Numbered from the stretch's first letter, positions 7,823 through 16,192 are shown. The stretch: DNA of 20,364 bases from Pullibacteroides sp964436335 (GCA_964436335.1 CAYTCD010000033.1:1-20364), one strand, 5' to 3'. A program made the numbers and translations. Notes: a model not told the origin generated them from the letters alone.

Positions 7823-8998
7823 TTACTTGTCTCCATTTCCCACTTCGGCGAAAGCCGGTATCGTGTCATGAATAAATGGATTGGCGTACATTGCGTTATG
7901 AATAAAATCCACATCACTCAAACTCAACAGAAAGGCCTTGAGGCATTTTTTTTCAGCTTCCGTAAGTTGCACCCCGCCCGTTTCAACATGGTGCATGAGC
8001 GGACTGATAAAAGAGGCGTGATGCACGTTTTCACTATATTGGTCTATCACTTCCTCAAGACTCGAAAATCGCCCGTCATGCATATAAGGAGCCGTATATT
8101 CGATATTGCGCAAGGTGGGAATGCGGTAAGCGCCCTTGTCGGAGGGCAGTCCTGTAACGGAGGCCCTGTCGTACGGGTCGTTGAAATCGTCCTGAGGATC
8201 CAAACCGTTGATCAACACATCGTAATTAGAAAACAACACATTTCCTACCCCGCCATGGCAATGGAAACAGTCGGCACCCTCCTCGGTGGTAAACAGCACG
8301 TAGCCCCGCATGGCTTCTTCGCTCAAAACGGTTTCCCCGCGCATAAAACGGTCAAACGCGGAATTGTCCGACACCAAAGTGCGCACAAACTGCGCCAAAG
8401 CAAAACATATACGCTCCAAGGTAACGGCCTTTGAACCGAAAGCAGCTTCGAACAAGGGCGGATACCATTCGATATTCCGGATCCGTTCTTCTATGGCGGC
8501 GGCCGTTCCGGCAAACTCCGCCGAATCAAGCAAGGTCTGACGGATCAAGTTCTCTAGATTGGCCGAAGGATATTCCAACGCACGGTTCCAACCGAAGCCA
8601 ACGGTATTATAGGCCATATTTATCAGGGGTAAAGCAGCGTGTGCCGTGGTAAGCCCCGCCGCCCCCCGCATCCGTCCGTTCTTTAGGCGGAGGTTGTCGG
8701 GACCGCAATCGAAGGCGTGGGCCTGCACATGGCAGGATGCGCAACTGAGCATGGAATCAGCCGCCCGATGCCCACCCAAACGGATATCGTAAAACAAGTA
8801 GCGGCCCAAGGCCACCCCTTGCACGGAAAGCCGGTTACCGTCGGGCGTATTGACAGACGTGGGGAAATAAGAAATCTGAGGCAGATCGAAATAACCCGGA
8901 TCAAAAGGCGCATCACCCGAAAGCGGACCACAGCCACATACTGCCACCGCAAGCAAGCTTGCCGATAAAACACCTAAAATCAATCTGTATCTTTTCAT
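7823..8998 (-). CDS. mbnH: Di-haem cytochrome c peroxidase / MauG-family lipoprotein, MbnH-like
   Basis: This exported protein of 391 residues has two covalent haem c sites, CASCH (86-90) and CFHCH (244-248), in the spacing of the bacterial cytochrome c peroxidase/MauG family. GYVLFTTEEGADCFHCHGG and IPTLRNIEYTAPYMHDGRFS are family hallmarks. The N-terminus is a signal peptide ending in VCGC, so it is probably a lipoprotein anchored at Cys23. The gene follows an mbnP-type gene with 5 bp between them. In characterised pairs, MbnH uses peroxide to convert a tryptophan of MbnP to kynurenine, completing a copper site; that pairing is why I call it MbnH-like rather than a detoxifying peroxidase. 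The sixth ligand of the low-spin haem cannot be assigned without alignment. The start at 8998 is an ATG; the frame extends three codons further only from a TTG at 9007. Confidence 0.82.
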   Translation of the reverse strand: MKRYRLILGVLSASLLAVAVCGCGPLSGDAPFDPGYFDLPQISYFPTSVNTPDGNRLSVQGVALGRYLFYDIRLGGHRAADSMLSCASCHVQAHAFDCGPDNLRLKNGRMRGAAGLTTAHAALPLINMAYNTVGFGWNRALEYPSANLENLIRQTLLDSAEFAGTAAAIEERIRNIEWYPPLFEAAFGSKAVTLERICFALAQFVRTLVSDNSAFDRFMRGETVLSEEAMRGYVLFTTEEGADCFHCHGGVGNVLFSNYDVLINGLDPQDDFNDPYDRASVTGLPSDKGAYRIPTLRNIEYTAPYMHDGRFSSLEEVIDQYSENVHHASFISPLMHHVETGGVQLTEAEKKCLKAFLLSLSDVDFIHNAMYANPFIHDTIPAFAEVGNGDK

Positions 8999-9003
8999 CT
9001 TTT

Positions 9004-9780
9004 TCAATGCAGGCTGAATACCCCGGCGACATTATCCTTCAATACCTGTTGCGCCGCAGGATTCTGCATGACGGCACCGCCGAAATGCCCGAAATCCCAC
9101 CGGTGCGGATTCCTGAACCATTCGGCCACTTCCATGTTCACCGCAATCGAGGTGGTAGTTCCCTCTGTAACATACAACCGCAGTGTGTCGCTGAGGCGCA
9201 CATGGTTGTCGTAAAAAACAGTCCCCGTTTCCGTATCGGCCTGCCCCTTACCCGTGTGGAGACCGAAAGGCTTGAAGACCGTGTCGAAAACCGAAGCCGC
9301 CCAATAGCCGTTTATCTGCATATAATGGTATCCGCCGCCCAACACCTCCGGCCATGCCATATCGGCTTCGGGCGGGTTCAGAAAGCGGCCGCTACGGTTT
9401 TGGATCGAGTCTAAGCCATACACAAATTCCACATACTCATAAACCCCTGTGGGAAGGGGCTCATCGGGCACCCATCTGCATGTGGAGGCGATACGGCTGT
9501 CCACATAGTGGACGTTGTTCCCGGCATGGGAAAAACCGTAACGGCGGCCCTGCTTGTCAACCAACTGCAAATCGGAGATAAAATAGCGGATATCGGCTAT
9601 CTTTACAAGATTACCCGATTCTATTTTATACTCTTGATTGTTAAATGTAATTACATTGCCATTAAAAGTAAAACTAAAAGATATCTCCAACTTGCCCACC
9701 ATCGGTTCCCTATGGCAGGAGCACAAGAAAAGGCAACCGGAAAGCAAGAGGCTTTTAAGCGATGTTTTGAAGATTGGCAT
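9004..9780 (-). CDS. mbnP: MbnP-like periplasmic copper-binding lipoprotein
   Basis: This 258-residue exported protein has a signal peptide and lipobox LCSC (Cys22). The pattern matches the MbnP family: a beta-rich N-terminal half (LEISFSFTFNGN, IADIRYFISDLQLVD), a centre with DMAWPEVLGGGYHYMQINGY (140-159) and a later MEVAEWFRNPHRWDFGH region. MbnP proteins bind copper through histidines and a kynurenine made from tryptophan by the partner MbnH. Candidates here are Trp103, 143, 160, 221 and 228 and His152, 175, 193, 226 and 232; which ones matter cannot be read directly. Its partner gene lies 5 bp downstream. The start at 9780 gives a normal signal peptide and sits four bases after a perfect -7 promoter box; an upstream extension to 9897 would cross the promoter and is rejected. 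No methanobactin biosynthesis genes are present. Confidence 0.75.
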   Translation of the reverse strand: MPIFKTSLKSLLLSGCLFLCSCHREPMVGKLEISFSFTFNGNVITFNNQEYKIESGNLVKIADIRYFISDLQLVDKQGRRYGFSHAGNNVHYVDSRIASTCRWVPDEPLPTGVYEYVEFVYGLDSIQNRSGRFLNPPEADMAWPEVLGGGYHYMQINGYWAASVFDTVFKPFGLHTGKGQADTETGTVFYDNHVRLSDTLRLYVTEGTTTSIAVNMEVAEWFRNPHRWDFGHFGGAVMQNPAAQQVLKDNVAGVFSLH

Positions 9781-9784
9781 AGAA

Positions 9785-9792
9785 CAAAGATA
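9785..9792 (-). promoter_or_regulatory. Promoter -7 box for the mbnP transcript
   Basis: Minus-strand TATCTTTG is a perfect match to the Bacteroidota -7 consensus TAnnTTTG and ends four bases before the mbnP ATG, implying a nearly leaderless mRNA. A TTTG at 9807-9804 is only 11 bp upstream, too close for a standard -33 element. The box probably drives mbnP-mbnH and perhaps the genes beyond. Confidence 0.6.
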
Positions 9793-9864
9793 GTGTTTTT
9801 CGCCAAAAGACAGGAAATGAACATACCCTTGCCTTGAAAGGGAGAAAGAAAAAAAAGAAAGAAC

Positions 9865-9872
9865 TACCTTTG
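9865..9872 (+). promoter_or_regulatory. Promoter -7 box for the DUF2027-Smr gene
   Basis: Plus-strand TACCTTTG fits TAnnTTTG, lies 24 bases before the ATG at 9897 and is preceded by a purine-rich run (9837-9863) that could act like an upstream element. No -33 TTTG sits at 19-21 bp; the nearest TTG, at 9834-9836, is 28 bp away. Together with the box at 9785-9792 it makes a divergent promoter region. Confidence 0.55.
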
Positions 9873-9896
9873 TGCTTCTTCCAAACAAATCCAGCA

Positions 9897-11084
9897 ATGA
9901 AATTCAATCTCGGAGACAAAGTAAAGTTCATGGACCAGGAAGGTCAGGGAACCGTAACCAAAATCATTTCCGCCGCCACGGTAGGTGTTACCGTAGATGG
10001 ATTTGAAATTCCCTGCCCGATAACCGACCTTATCAAGATGGATGCGCCCTCCTCTACGGCCGAAAGGCTTTTTTACGAGGGGAAAGCCACTTATGGCGAC
10101 CCACAGAAAGACGCCACGGAAGAAAAGCCCAAAAAATCCGCGCCGCAATCCACTCGGGAAGTTTGGGGCGTCGCACCGTCCGACCTTGCGGCGGAAACCG
10201 AAGAAAACGGAAACGAAGAAAACCGTATCAGTCCGCTCAGGCGCGGTTTCACCGGCAAACAGCCGCAACCCGAAGGTATCTATATCGCACTCGTTCCTTT
10301 AGATCAACAATTTATGTTGCGAGGGCCCTTGGAACTATATATCGTGAACCACACGCCCTACACCTTGCTTTACAGTCTTGCCACCAAAGGTGCGGAAGCC
10401 TTTTACGGTGTGGATTACGCCTCCGTTCCCCCGTATTCCAAGATTTTGGTGGAAAGCATAGAACGCGAAGACCTGGGCCTTTGGACCGAAGGCCTCCTGC
10501 AGGGGCTCTTCTATCAGGATGATGCCACCTTTTGGCTGTCGCCTTTCAGCAAAGATTACAAAATCCGCGCCCCCCGCATCGGACAGGCCGAAAACTACAT
10601 ACTGCCGGTTTTTATGCGCGAAAAGGCCTTATTGGTATCCCTTTGCACCATAGAAGAACACCGGCAGGCCAACAGCCTCGTGCACCAAAGCCTGTCTGAA
10701 ACCCAAACGGTAAAGCCCGGAAAAGAAAATACGAAAGTGTTTGTAACGGATCCGCAGAATCCGCTTCAACCCTATATGATTCAAAAATCGGTGGCCGAAG
10801 TGGACCTGCATGTGGAAAAACTGCTCCAGACCCGCAAGGAATTCAAAGATGCCGTACCCGAAGACTACCTCACCAAGCAACTCGCCGTTTTCGAGACCTG
10901 CCTCAACCAGGCCATCGGCCGCCGTCTTTCCAATATCATCTTTATCCACGGCGTAGGCAACGGCATACTCAAACACGAAATAGAGAAGAGGCTCAAGCAA
11001 TACGAAGGACTGCACTATATGGACGCCTCCTCCCTCAAATACGGACGGGGGGCCATCGAGGTATTCATCGACACGCAAAAATAG
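9897..11084 (+). CDS. DUF2027 protein with C-terminal Smr (MutS2-type) domain
   Basis: This 395-residue cytosolic protein has a small SH3-like or Tudor-like start (MKFNLGDKVKFMDQEGQGTV), a charged linker of about 80 residues rich in Lys, Glu and Pro, a DUF2027 beta domain and, from about residue 300, an Smr domain. The Smr motifs are DLH (303-305) and HGVGNG (351-356), the latter followed by ILKHEIEKRL. Smr domains of MutS2-type proteins nick nucleic acid; in Bacteroidota this architecture is common and often annotated as a DNA mismatch repair protein, but it lacks the MutS ATPase and its function is untested as far as I know. The start is the ATG at 9897, 24 bases after a -7 box; the frame can be opened upstream only from a TTG at 9834. 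It is transcribed away from mbnP and converges on hydG with 15 bp between stops. Confidence 0.85.
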   Translation: MKFNLGDKVKFMDQEGQGTVTKIISAATVGVTVDGFEIPCPITDLIKMDAPSSTAERLFYEGKATYGDPQKDATEEKPKKSAPQSTREVWGVAPSDLAAETEENGNEENRISPLRRGFTGKQPQPEGIYIALVPLDQQFMLRGPLELYIVNHTPYTLLYSLATKGAEAFYGVDYASVPPYSKILVESIEREDLGLWTEGLLQGLFYQDDATFWLSPFSKDYKIRAPRIGQAENYILPVFMREKALLVSLCTIEEHRQANSLVHQSLSETQTVKPGKENTKVFVTDPQNPLQPYMIQKSVAEVDLHVEKLLQTRKEFKDAVPEDYLTKQLAVFETCLNQAIGRRLSNIIFIHGVGNGILKHEIEKRLKQYEGLHYMDASSLKYGRGAIEVFIDTQK

Positions 11085-11099
11085 CCCCACTTTACAGGC

Positions 11100-12518
11100 T
11101 TAAAACAGTCTGTCACGGGTGTCGTTCTTCTCCAGATCTTCCAAGCGTTCCAAAAGTTGCTGTTTGAGCGCGTTTTCCGGCATGGCGGCCAGTTCTTCCC
11201 GAATCAGACTGTGGCCGGCTTCTCTCGTGGCAGAAGAAGCATAGTCCTTGAGATATTCGGCCAAGGTCATCAGCGCGTTGGGCGTGCAGAAACGGCCTAT
11301 GAAACCCGGTATGGCGTATTCCATAAAATGTTCGCCTGTGCGCCCCGACCTGTAACAGGAGGTGCAGAAAGAGGGAATGAACTTCTGTTGCAACAGCCAA
11401 CGGATAGTCTCATCCAAACTGCGGTTGTCTGCAATACGGAACTGTTCTTTCTCCAACTGCTGGTCGTCCTTCACCGACGGCTTTTCATGGTAGGCGCCTA
11501 TTTCCAAACGGGTCCCGGCATCGATTTGCGAAACGCCGAACTGCATCACCTCGTCCCGTACCTGCGCGTTCTCGCGGGCTGTCATAATCAATCCCGTATA
11601 AGGAACGGCAAGACGTAAAACAGCTACCAGATACTTAAAATCCTCATCGCTTACCTGATAGCGCAGATCCAATGCCAATCCGTTGGCCGGCTGTATGCGC
11701 GGAAAACTGATCGTATGCGGTCCCACTCCGTACCGTGCCTGTAAATGCAAAGCGTGCGACACCAACCCCATCACCTCGAATTTCCAGTCATACAATCCGA
11801 ACAATGCCCCTATACCCATATCATCACACCCAGCCTCAAACGCCCGGTCCATCGCGTTCAGACGCCACATATAGTCGCCCTTGCGCGTATTGGCCGGATG
11901 AAATTTGCGGTAACTTTCCTTGTGATAGGTTTCCTGAAAAATCTGATACGTACCGATGCCTGCCTGTTTGACCACAGAAAAACCGGCCTTGTCCAAGGGT
12001 GCGGCGTTGATATTGACCCGACGTATCTCTCCGTGACCCTCAACGGTCTGATACACAGTATGTACTGTCTGAGCAATGAATTCAGGCGAATATTCGGGCG
12101 ATTCGCCATATACCAAAATCAGCCGTTTGTGTCCTTCCCTTTCCAATCCCTTCACCTCCTCCACCAATTCGGCTTCGGTAAGCGTACGGCGCACGGTAGT
12201 GGCCAAACTACGCCTAAATCCGCAGTAGAGGCAATCGTTCATACAATGGTTGCCTATATAAAGCGGGGCGAACAAAACGATGCGGTTACCGTAGATTTCC
12301 CTTTTCAGACGGCAGGCGGCCTCGAACACACTTTGGCGCAAGGCGGCCGAACGCACCACCAACAAGGCGGCCGTCTCATCCAAAGAAAGCGGCTGTTTAT
12401 CCATACTTTTTTCCAGTATCGCCGCTACTTTTCCGGCATCTTCCTTTTGAGACAGCCATTCCGCTATCCGGGCATCCTCCACAAAATCCACCGCCCCCTT
12501 GCTCAATTCAAAATTCAT
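11100..12518 (-). CDS. hydG: [FeFe]-hydrogenase maturase HydG (radical SAM tyrosine lyase)
   Basis: HydG cleaves tyrosine to make the CO and cyanide ligands of the H-cluster of [FeFe]-hydrogenase. The 472-residue length is normal. The radical SAM motif is CMNDCLYC (Cys92, Cys96, Cys99), the ThiH/HydG-type CX3CX2C, preceded by LYIGNH. The HydG-specific C-terminal cluster is present: CTSC (Cys385, Cys388) and Cys411 in GRFCTPNAL, close to positions 387, 390 and 412 known for the Thermoanaerobacter protein. These C-terminal cysteines separate it from ThiH. FQETYHKESYRKFHP and PHTISFPRIQPANG are typical. The ATG lies one base after the yicC stop, so translation is probably coupled. No hydA, hydE or hydF is in the window; a functional role needs them elsewhere in the genome. 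Confidence 0.93.
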   Translation of the reverse strand: MNFELSKGAVDFVEDARIAEWLSQKEDAGKVAAILEKSMDKQPLSLDETAALLVVRSAALRQSVFEAACRLKREIYGNRIVLFAPLYIGNHCMNDCLYCGFRRSLATTVRRTLTEAELVEEVKGLEREGHKRLILVYGESPEYSPEFIAQTVHTVYQTVEGHGEIRRVNINAAPLDKAGFSVVKQAGIGTYQIFQETYHKESYRKFHPANTRKGDYMWRLNAMDRAFEAGCDDMGIGALFGLYDWKFEVMGLVSHALHLQARYGVGPHTISFPRIQPANGLALDLRYQVSDEDFKYLVAVLRLAVPYTGLIMTARENAQVRDEVMQFGVSQIDAGTRLEIGAYHEKPSVKDDQQLEKEQFRIADNRSLDETIRWLLQQKFIPSFCTSCYRSGRTGEHFMEYAIPGFIGRFCTPNALMTLAEYLKDYASSATREAGHSLIREELAAMPENALKQQLLERLEDLEKNDTRDRLF

Positions 12519-12519
12519 C

Positions 12520-13386
12520 TTACAAGATATTAAACAGTTGTTCTTTTATTTTTTCCAATTCGTCTTTCATTTTCACCACCAGTTTCTGCATATCCGCATC
12601 ATTGGCCTTGGAACCGAGCGTATTGATTTCCCGTCCCATTTCCTGCGCGATAAACGCCAGCTTGCGGCCGGAAGCCTCTTCGTTCAAAGTTTCGATAAAA
12701 TAGCGGCAGTGTTTGTCAAGACGCACTTTTTCTTCAGTAATGTCTAATTTTTCAAGATAATAAATCATCTCCTGCTCCAAACGGTTGGCATCGAGTTTCA
12801 CATCGGTCTGGTTGAGCATGGCCAGATGTTCTTCGATACGTTTCCGGATAGACGGCACCCGTTGGGTTTCGAAAGCCTCCACTTCTTTGGCAAAGGTTTC
12901 GATATTGCGTACCCGCAGACGGAGATCCTTTTCAAGCACCTCCCCTTCCTGCCGACGGCTTTGATCGGCCTGCCGCAGGGTTTCCTGCAACAAGGCAGAC
13001 AGCATTTCCCTTTCTGTATCGTCCAAGGGATCCGGCAAGTCTTCCTTTACCGCACCGGGCAGATGCAGCACCTCTTCCCAAGCGGGTTCAGTGCCCGTCA
13101 TGGCCTGCATCTCCTTCCGGTAGAGCGCTATCTGTTCGGTATCGAGATGAAAGAGATTCCCCGCCGTGCCGTTTTTCCGTGTAAGGCTAAGCACGCATTC
13201 TGCTTTTCCTCGCAATAAAACGGCCGCGATGGCGTTCCGCCAACCCAATTCCAATTCCCTGTATTCGGCCGGAAGTCTGCAATTCAGATCCAAGGTTTTG
13301 GAGTTGACACTCCTTATTTCCAGTTCATAAATCCTGCCTGCGGCTTCTTTGCGGCTTTTTCCGTAGCCGGTCATCGATCGTACCAT
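12520..13386 (-). CDS. yicC: YicC/YloC family endoribonuclease
   Basis: This 288-residue cytosolic protein of the YicC (DUF1732) family has members shown to be endoribonucleases acting on RNA, including small RNAs. Diagnostic are the N-terminus MVRSMTGYGKS, the following EIRSVNSKTLDLNCRLP, LDANRLEQEMIYYLEKLDI in the C-terminal half and the closing EINTLGSKANDADMQKLVV with KMKDELEKIKEQLFNIL. The length agrees with the family (about 290). The start is an ATG 27 bp after the AsmA-like gene, and hydG follows after one base. In many bacteria yicC is followed by gmk (guanylate kinase); here that place is taken by hydG, which is unusual. Confidence 0.93.
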   Translation of the reverse strand: MVRSMTGYGKSRKEAAGRIYELEIRSVNSKTLDLNCRLPAEYRELELGWRNAIAAVLLRGKAECVLSLTRKNGTAGNLFHLDTEQIALYRKEMQAMTGTEPAWEEVLHLPGAVKEDLPDPLDDTEREMLSALLQETLRQADQSRRQEGEVLEKDLRLRVRNIETFAKEVEAFETQRVPSIRKRIEEHLAMLNQTDVKLDANRLEQEMIYYLEKLDITEEKVRLDKHCRYFIETLNEEASGRKLAFIAQEMGREINTLGSKANDADMQKLVVKMKDELEKIKEQLFNIL

Positions 13387-13413
13387 GATAGTCGTTTTAA
13401 AAGATTTCCTTTC

Positions 13414-16167
13414 TCACTCGTCTTCGAATTCTATGCGGAAATCGTCTTCGGTTTTGTATTTCTTTTTCTTGGGAGCCACGCTGTCTTTCCCGGCAGGAGC
13501 CATTGGCTTTTTCAGGAGCTCCGCTTCCTCGGTATCGATAATGAACGCTCCCTCTTCCTGCCTTTTACGCGTTTTTTGCGCTTCCATGCGTGCCTCACGC
13601 TTTTTCCGCATTTGGGAATATTCCTCCTGCATGGATTCCTTCAGTTCACGTGCGTTTTCCCTGAGTCGTTCGCCAGCCCCTTGCCTGGCCTGCGAAAAAT
13701 CGTATTTCACTTCCACCTCCGGAAGTACCCCCCTTATACGCAAAGGCAGACGGATACGGGAATTCGGCCCCGTAACAACGCCGAATTCTTCTTCTTTTTT
13801 GATGCGTTGCGCCCGACGGCGGCTCAAAAGCGATGAAAGTTCCACCGTTACCTTGTAATCCACTTCGTTGGCAAAAGTATGGATACCGCTGAAAGACAAA
13901 TCGGCCGCACTCGAAAACACCTGCATTTCCGGAATACGGATACAGCCCTCACGAATTTCAACGATATTGTGCAGATCGGTAAAATGAATATCCTGCAAAT
14001 CGTCTTCACCCGTAAAACGGGCTATTTTTTTGAGGCTTTCCATATTCTGCAAACGTCCCCCCGACAGGGACAGGGAGGCGGAAAGCCGGAGGCTGTCGGT
14101 CAGGAAACGTCCCGAGGCCGCATAAAAAAGCCCAAGCCTGAAATCGGAAGAGAGCGTTCCTCCAATATTTTTGTAAGTAAGTTGATTCTGTCCAAAATTA
14201 TCAAAAGCCTTAAAGCCAGCCCCGACATCCATCCTATCTATCTTTCCCCGCAGGCTTATCTGCCAACCTTCCCTTCGCCGCTCCATTTCCGCCCCACCTT
14301 CGAAATGCCCCTGCAAGGCATCGAAACTTATATTTTCTAAGGTTATATGTTCCGGCATAACGTGGAGTTCCGTTTTTAGGTTCTCTACGCCCGATTGCGG
14401 AAAAACGAAACGCTTCACCGCTAAATCCACATCAACGTAAAGATCCCGCAACAGATCTCTTTCGCTTTCTTCCGATTCTGTTCCCGCAGGTTTTTCCGTT
14501 TTGTCCTTGGCCGGCCATATGGCACACAGGCTATCCCAATCTATAAAGGGGCTTTTTATCGTGGCCGATGCATAAAGCCTTTGCCGGGAAAGCAAAAGAT
14601 ACGGCAAAAGGTTCTCTACAAAAAGCCGTGTCTGCAAAGCCATATCGCCACGCTTGAGTACGAAAGCCCCTGTTTTCAATACCTTTGAGGAGAAATCCGC
14701 ATACAGGCTGTCGCAAACCAGCGCTTTTTGTCCGGCAAAGGCAAGTTTAAAATCCTTCAGCTGTAGGAAACCGCGCGTTTGGGCCATTCCCAGATCGCCC
14801 GCCTGCCAATCTCTTGGCCGCATGGAGGGAAACGTGTGGGAAAATGCCAATCCGGACCGCAGATGCCCGCCCAATACACAATCAGGAAAAAGTTTAAGAA
14901 AGGTCTGCAATTCCGCCAAATCGGCAGAGACCGAACCCTCGTAACGGATATGGGGAATACGGAAGTTGGCCATTGAAAAACTTCCATCTACCGTACCGGT
15001 AGGAAATTTCGCATACAGGGTGTCCAACACCAGACGGCAACTTTCGGCTGTCGGTTTGCCGCCATTGGTAAATGATCCGTGTATGGTCACATCCGAAACC
15101 GTTATCGAGGAGGGTTTGTGCCGTATCTTTCCCTCTCCGTAGCGGAAAGAAGCATTCAACGCAAGCGGTGTACGCGTATAATCGCCTTCGAGGTGTAGCC
15201 TGAAATCCAGATTGCCCTTGAATCCATAGTCTTCCACATAGCGGGCGGAAACTGCAGGTAAAAAAGCGAGCAGGTGTTCCATCCGCAACCTGTCGCCTTT
15301 AAAATCGAAAGCCAGGATATGTTTACCGTAATCCACATGGCCTTTGGCGGTAAAATCCATGCTCTCTATACCGACCCGACCGTATTGTATGCTGAATCTC
15401 TTTTGATTGAAATCGTTTGAAAAACGTACATCGAGAGAGGCCTTGCGTTGATGAAGGAATACGAAACCGGCGGCTTTCATCGAATGGATGTCAACTCCGC
15501 CCTTGAGCTGAAAATCCTGCCCGTTTTCGTATAGATCGCCCCTTGCCACCAAATTACGCGCCAATAACTGAAAGTCGTGTTCCGCAGGCAAATCCCTGAA
15601 ACGCACCAAAGTGTTTCTCAACAGAATCCGCCGCAGATGAAAAGAAACCGGTCGGCTCACCTTGTCTTGCGACGTACGCCAGATCTGATAGTTATAAACG
15701 CCTTCCCCGTAATATTTAAGATTGAACTCCCCGCCTCTTATCACAATTTCGCGCACGATATAACGTTGTTGCAGTATATCACGCAAATTGAAAGAGAAGG
15801 TTAGACTTTCGGCGTAGAACAACGTTTCCCTGTCTTCATCCCGGCTACCGTTGCCCGAAACGCCTTCGAACGAGAGCGAAATCATAGGGAAATCGCGCCA
15901 CATGCCTACCCGGATATCCCGCACTGAGACAGGCGCCTTGAGATTACGGTTTATTTCATTTACAACCAGATGCTTTATTTCGTCTTGATGAAAATAAAGA
16001 TAGGTGGCCGTTGCAACGAGCCCCGATATAACCAGTACCAGAAACCATAATAGACAACGCACAAAATAACGCCCCCGGCCTTTTTTCTCCGGCACGGGCT
16101 TATGCCCCAACACAGCTTCCGTTATGAGCATTTCCGTTTTTTTCATACATCCTGCCTTTTCCGCCAT
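13414..16167 (-). CDS. AsmA-like envelope protein
   Basis: This 917-residue protein has one N-terminal membrane anchor (about residues 34-58, LLWFLVLVISGLVATATYLY) and a long beta-rich periplasmic part, the layout of the AsmA/TamB-like family, thought to bridge inner and outer membrane in lipid transport or outer-membrane biogenesis. After the anchor, INRNLKAPVSVRDIRVGMWR with DFPMISLSF matches the AsmA N-terminal pattern of Bacteroidota, and repeated short strands such as GGEFNLKYYGEGVYNY and SSDFRLGLFYAASGRF follow. The C-terminal ~100 residues are different: a charged helix (EEYSQMRKKREARMEAQKTR) and a Lys/Asp/Glu tail. I use the ATG at 16167; a second ATG at 16146 (MKKTEM) is also possible. 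It lies 25 bp after the pseudouridine synthase and 27 bp before yicC. The specific substrate is not known. Confidence 0.8.
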   Translation of the reverse strand: MAEKAGCMKKTEMLITEAVLGHKPVPEKKGRGRYFVRCLLWFLVLVISGLVATATYLYFHQDEIKHLVVNEINRNLKAPVSVRDIRVGMWRDFPMISLSFEGVSGNGSRDEDRETLFYAESLTFSFNLRDILQQRYIVREIVIRGGEFNLKYYGEGVYNYQIWRTSQDKVSRPVSFHLRRILLRNTLVRFRDLPAEHDFQLLARNLVARGDLYENGQDFQLKGGVDIHSMKAAGFVFLHQRKASLDVRFSNDFNQKRFSIQYGRVGIESMDFTAKGHVDYGKHILAFDFKGDRLRMEHLLAFLPAVSARYVEDYGFKGNLDFRLHLEGDYTRTPLALNASFRYGEGKIRHKPSSITVSDVTIHGSFTNGGKPTAESCRLVLDTLYAKFPTGTVDGSFSMANFRIPHIRYEGSVSADLAELQTFLKLFPDCVLGGHLRSGLAFSHTFPSMRPRDWQAGDLGMAQTRGFLQLKDFKLAFAGQKALVCDSLYADFSSKVLKTGAFVLKRGDMALQTRLFVENLLPYLLLSRQRLYASATIKSPFIDWDSLCAIWPAKDKTEKPAGTESEESERDLLRDLYVDVDLAVKRFVFPQSGVENLKTELHVMPEHITLENISFDALQGHFEGGAEMERRREGWQISLRGKIDRMDVGAGFKAFDNFGQNQLTYKNIGGTLSSDFRLGLFYAASGRFLTDSLRLSASLSLSGGRLQNMESLKKIARFTGEDDLQDIHFTDLHNIVEIREGCIRIPEMQVFSSAADLSFSGIHTFANEVDYKVTVELSSLLSRRRAQRIKKEEEFGVVTGPNSRIRLPLRIRGVLPEVEVKYDFSQARQGAGERLRENARELKESMQEEYSQMRKKREARMEAQKTRKRQEEGAFIIDTEEAELLKKPMAPAGKDSVAPKKKKYKTEDDFRIEFEDE

Positions 16168-16192
16168 GTTAGGCCGAGAGCAGTAGCCGAAG

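Noticed and set aside
7628..8434. Long plus-strand open frame opposite mbnH and the ABC-F gene
   Set aside because: The predicted peptide has no recognisable domain, and the opposite strand holds haem motifs and ABC motifs in the correct frames. Similar long antisense frames at 1760-2464, 11745-12533 and 19342-20133 are rejected likewise.
7823..9780. Methanobactin biosynthesis cluster
   Set aside because: Only the P and H components are present; there is no precursor peptide, mbnB/mbnC or transport gene in the flanks.
11085..11099. Shared bidirectional terminator between the converging DUF2027-Smr and hydG genes
   Set aside because: The 15-bp spacer has no inverted repeat; any terminator would have to lie inside coding sequence and I could not find one.
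11100..12518. ThiH (thiamine tyrosine lyase) instead of HydG
   Set aside because: The protein is much longer than ThiH and carries the extra C-terminal CX2C plus Cys411 that bind the HydG auxiliary cluster; no thiamine genes are nearby.
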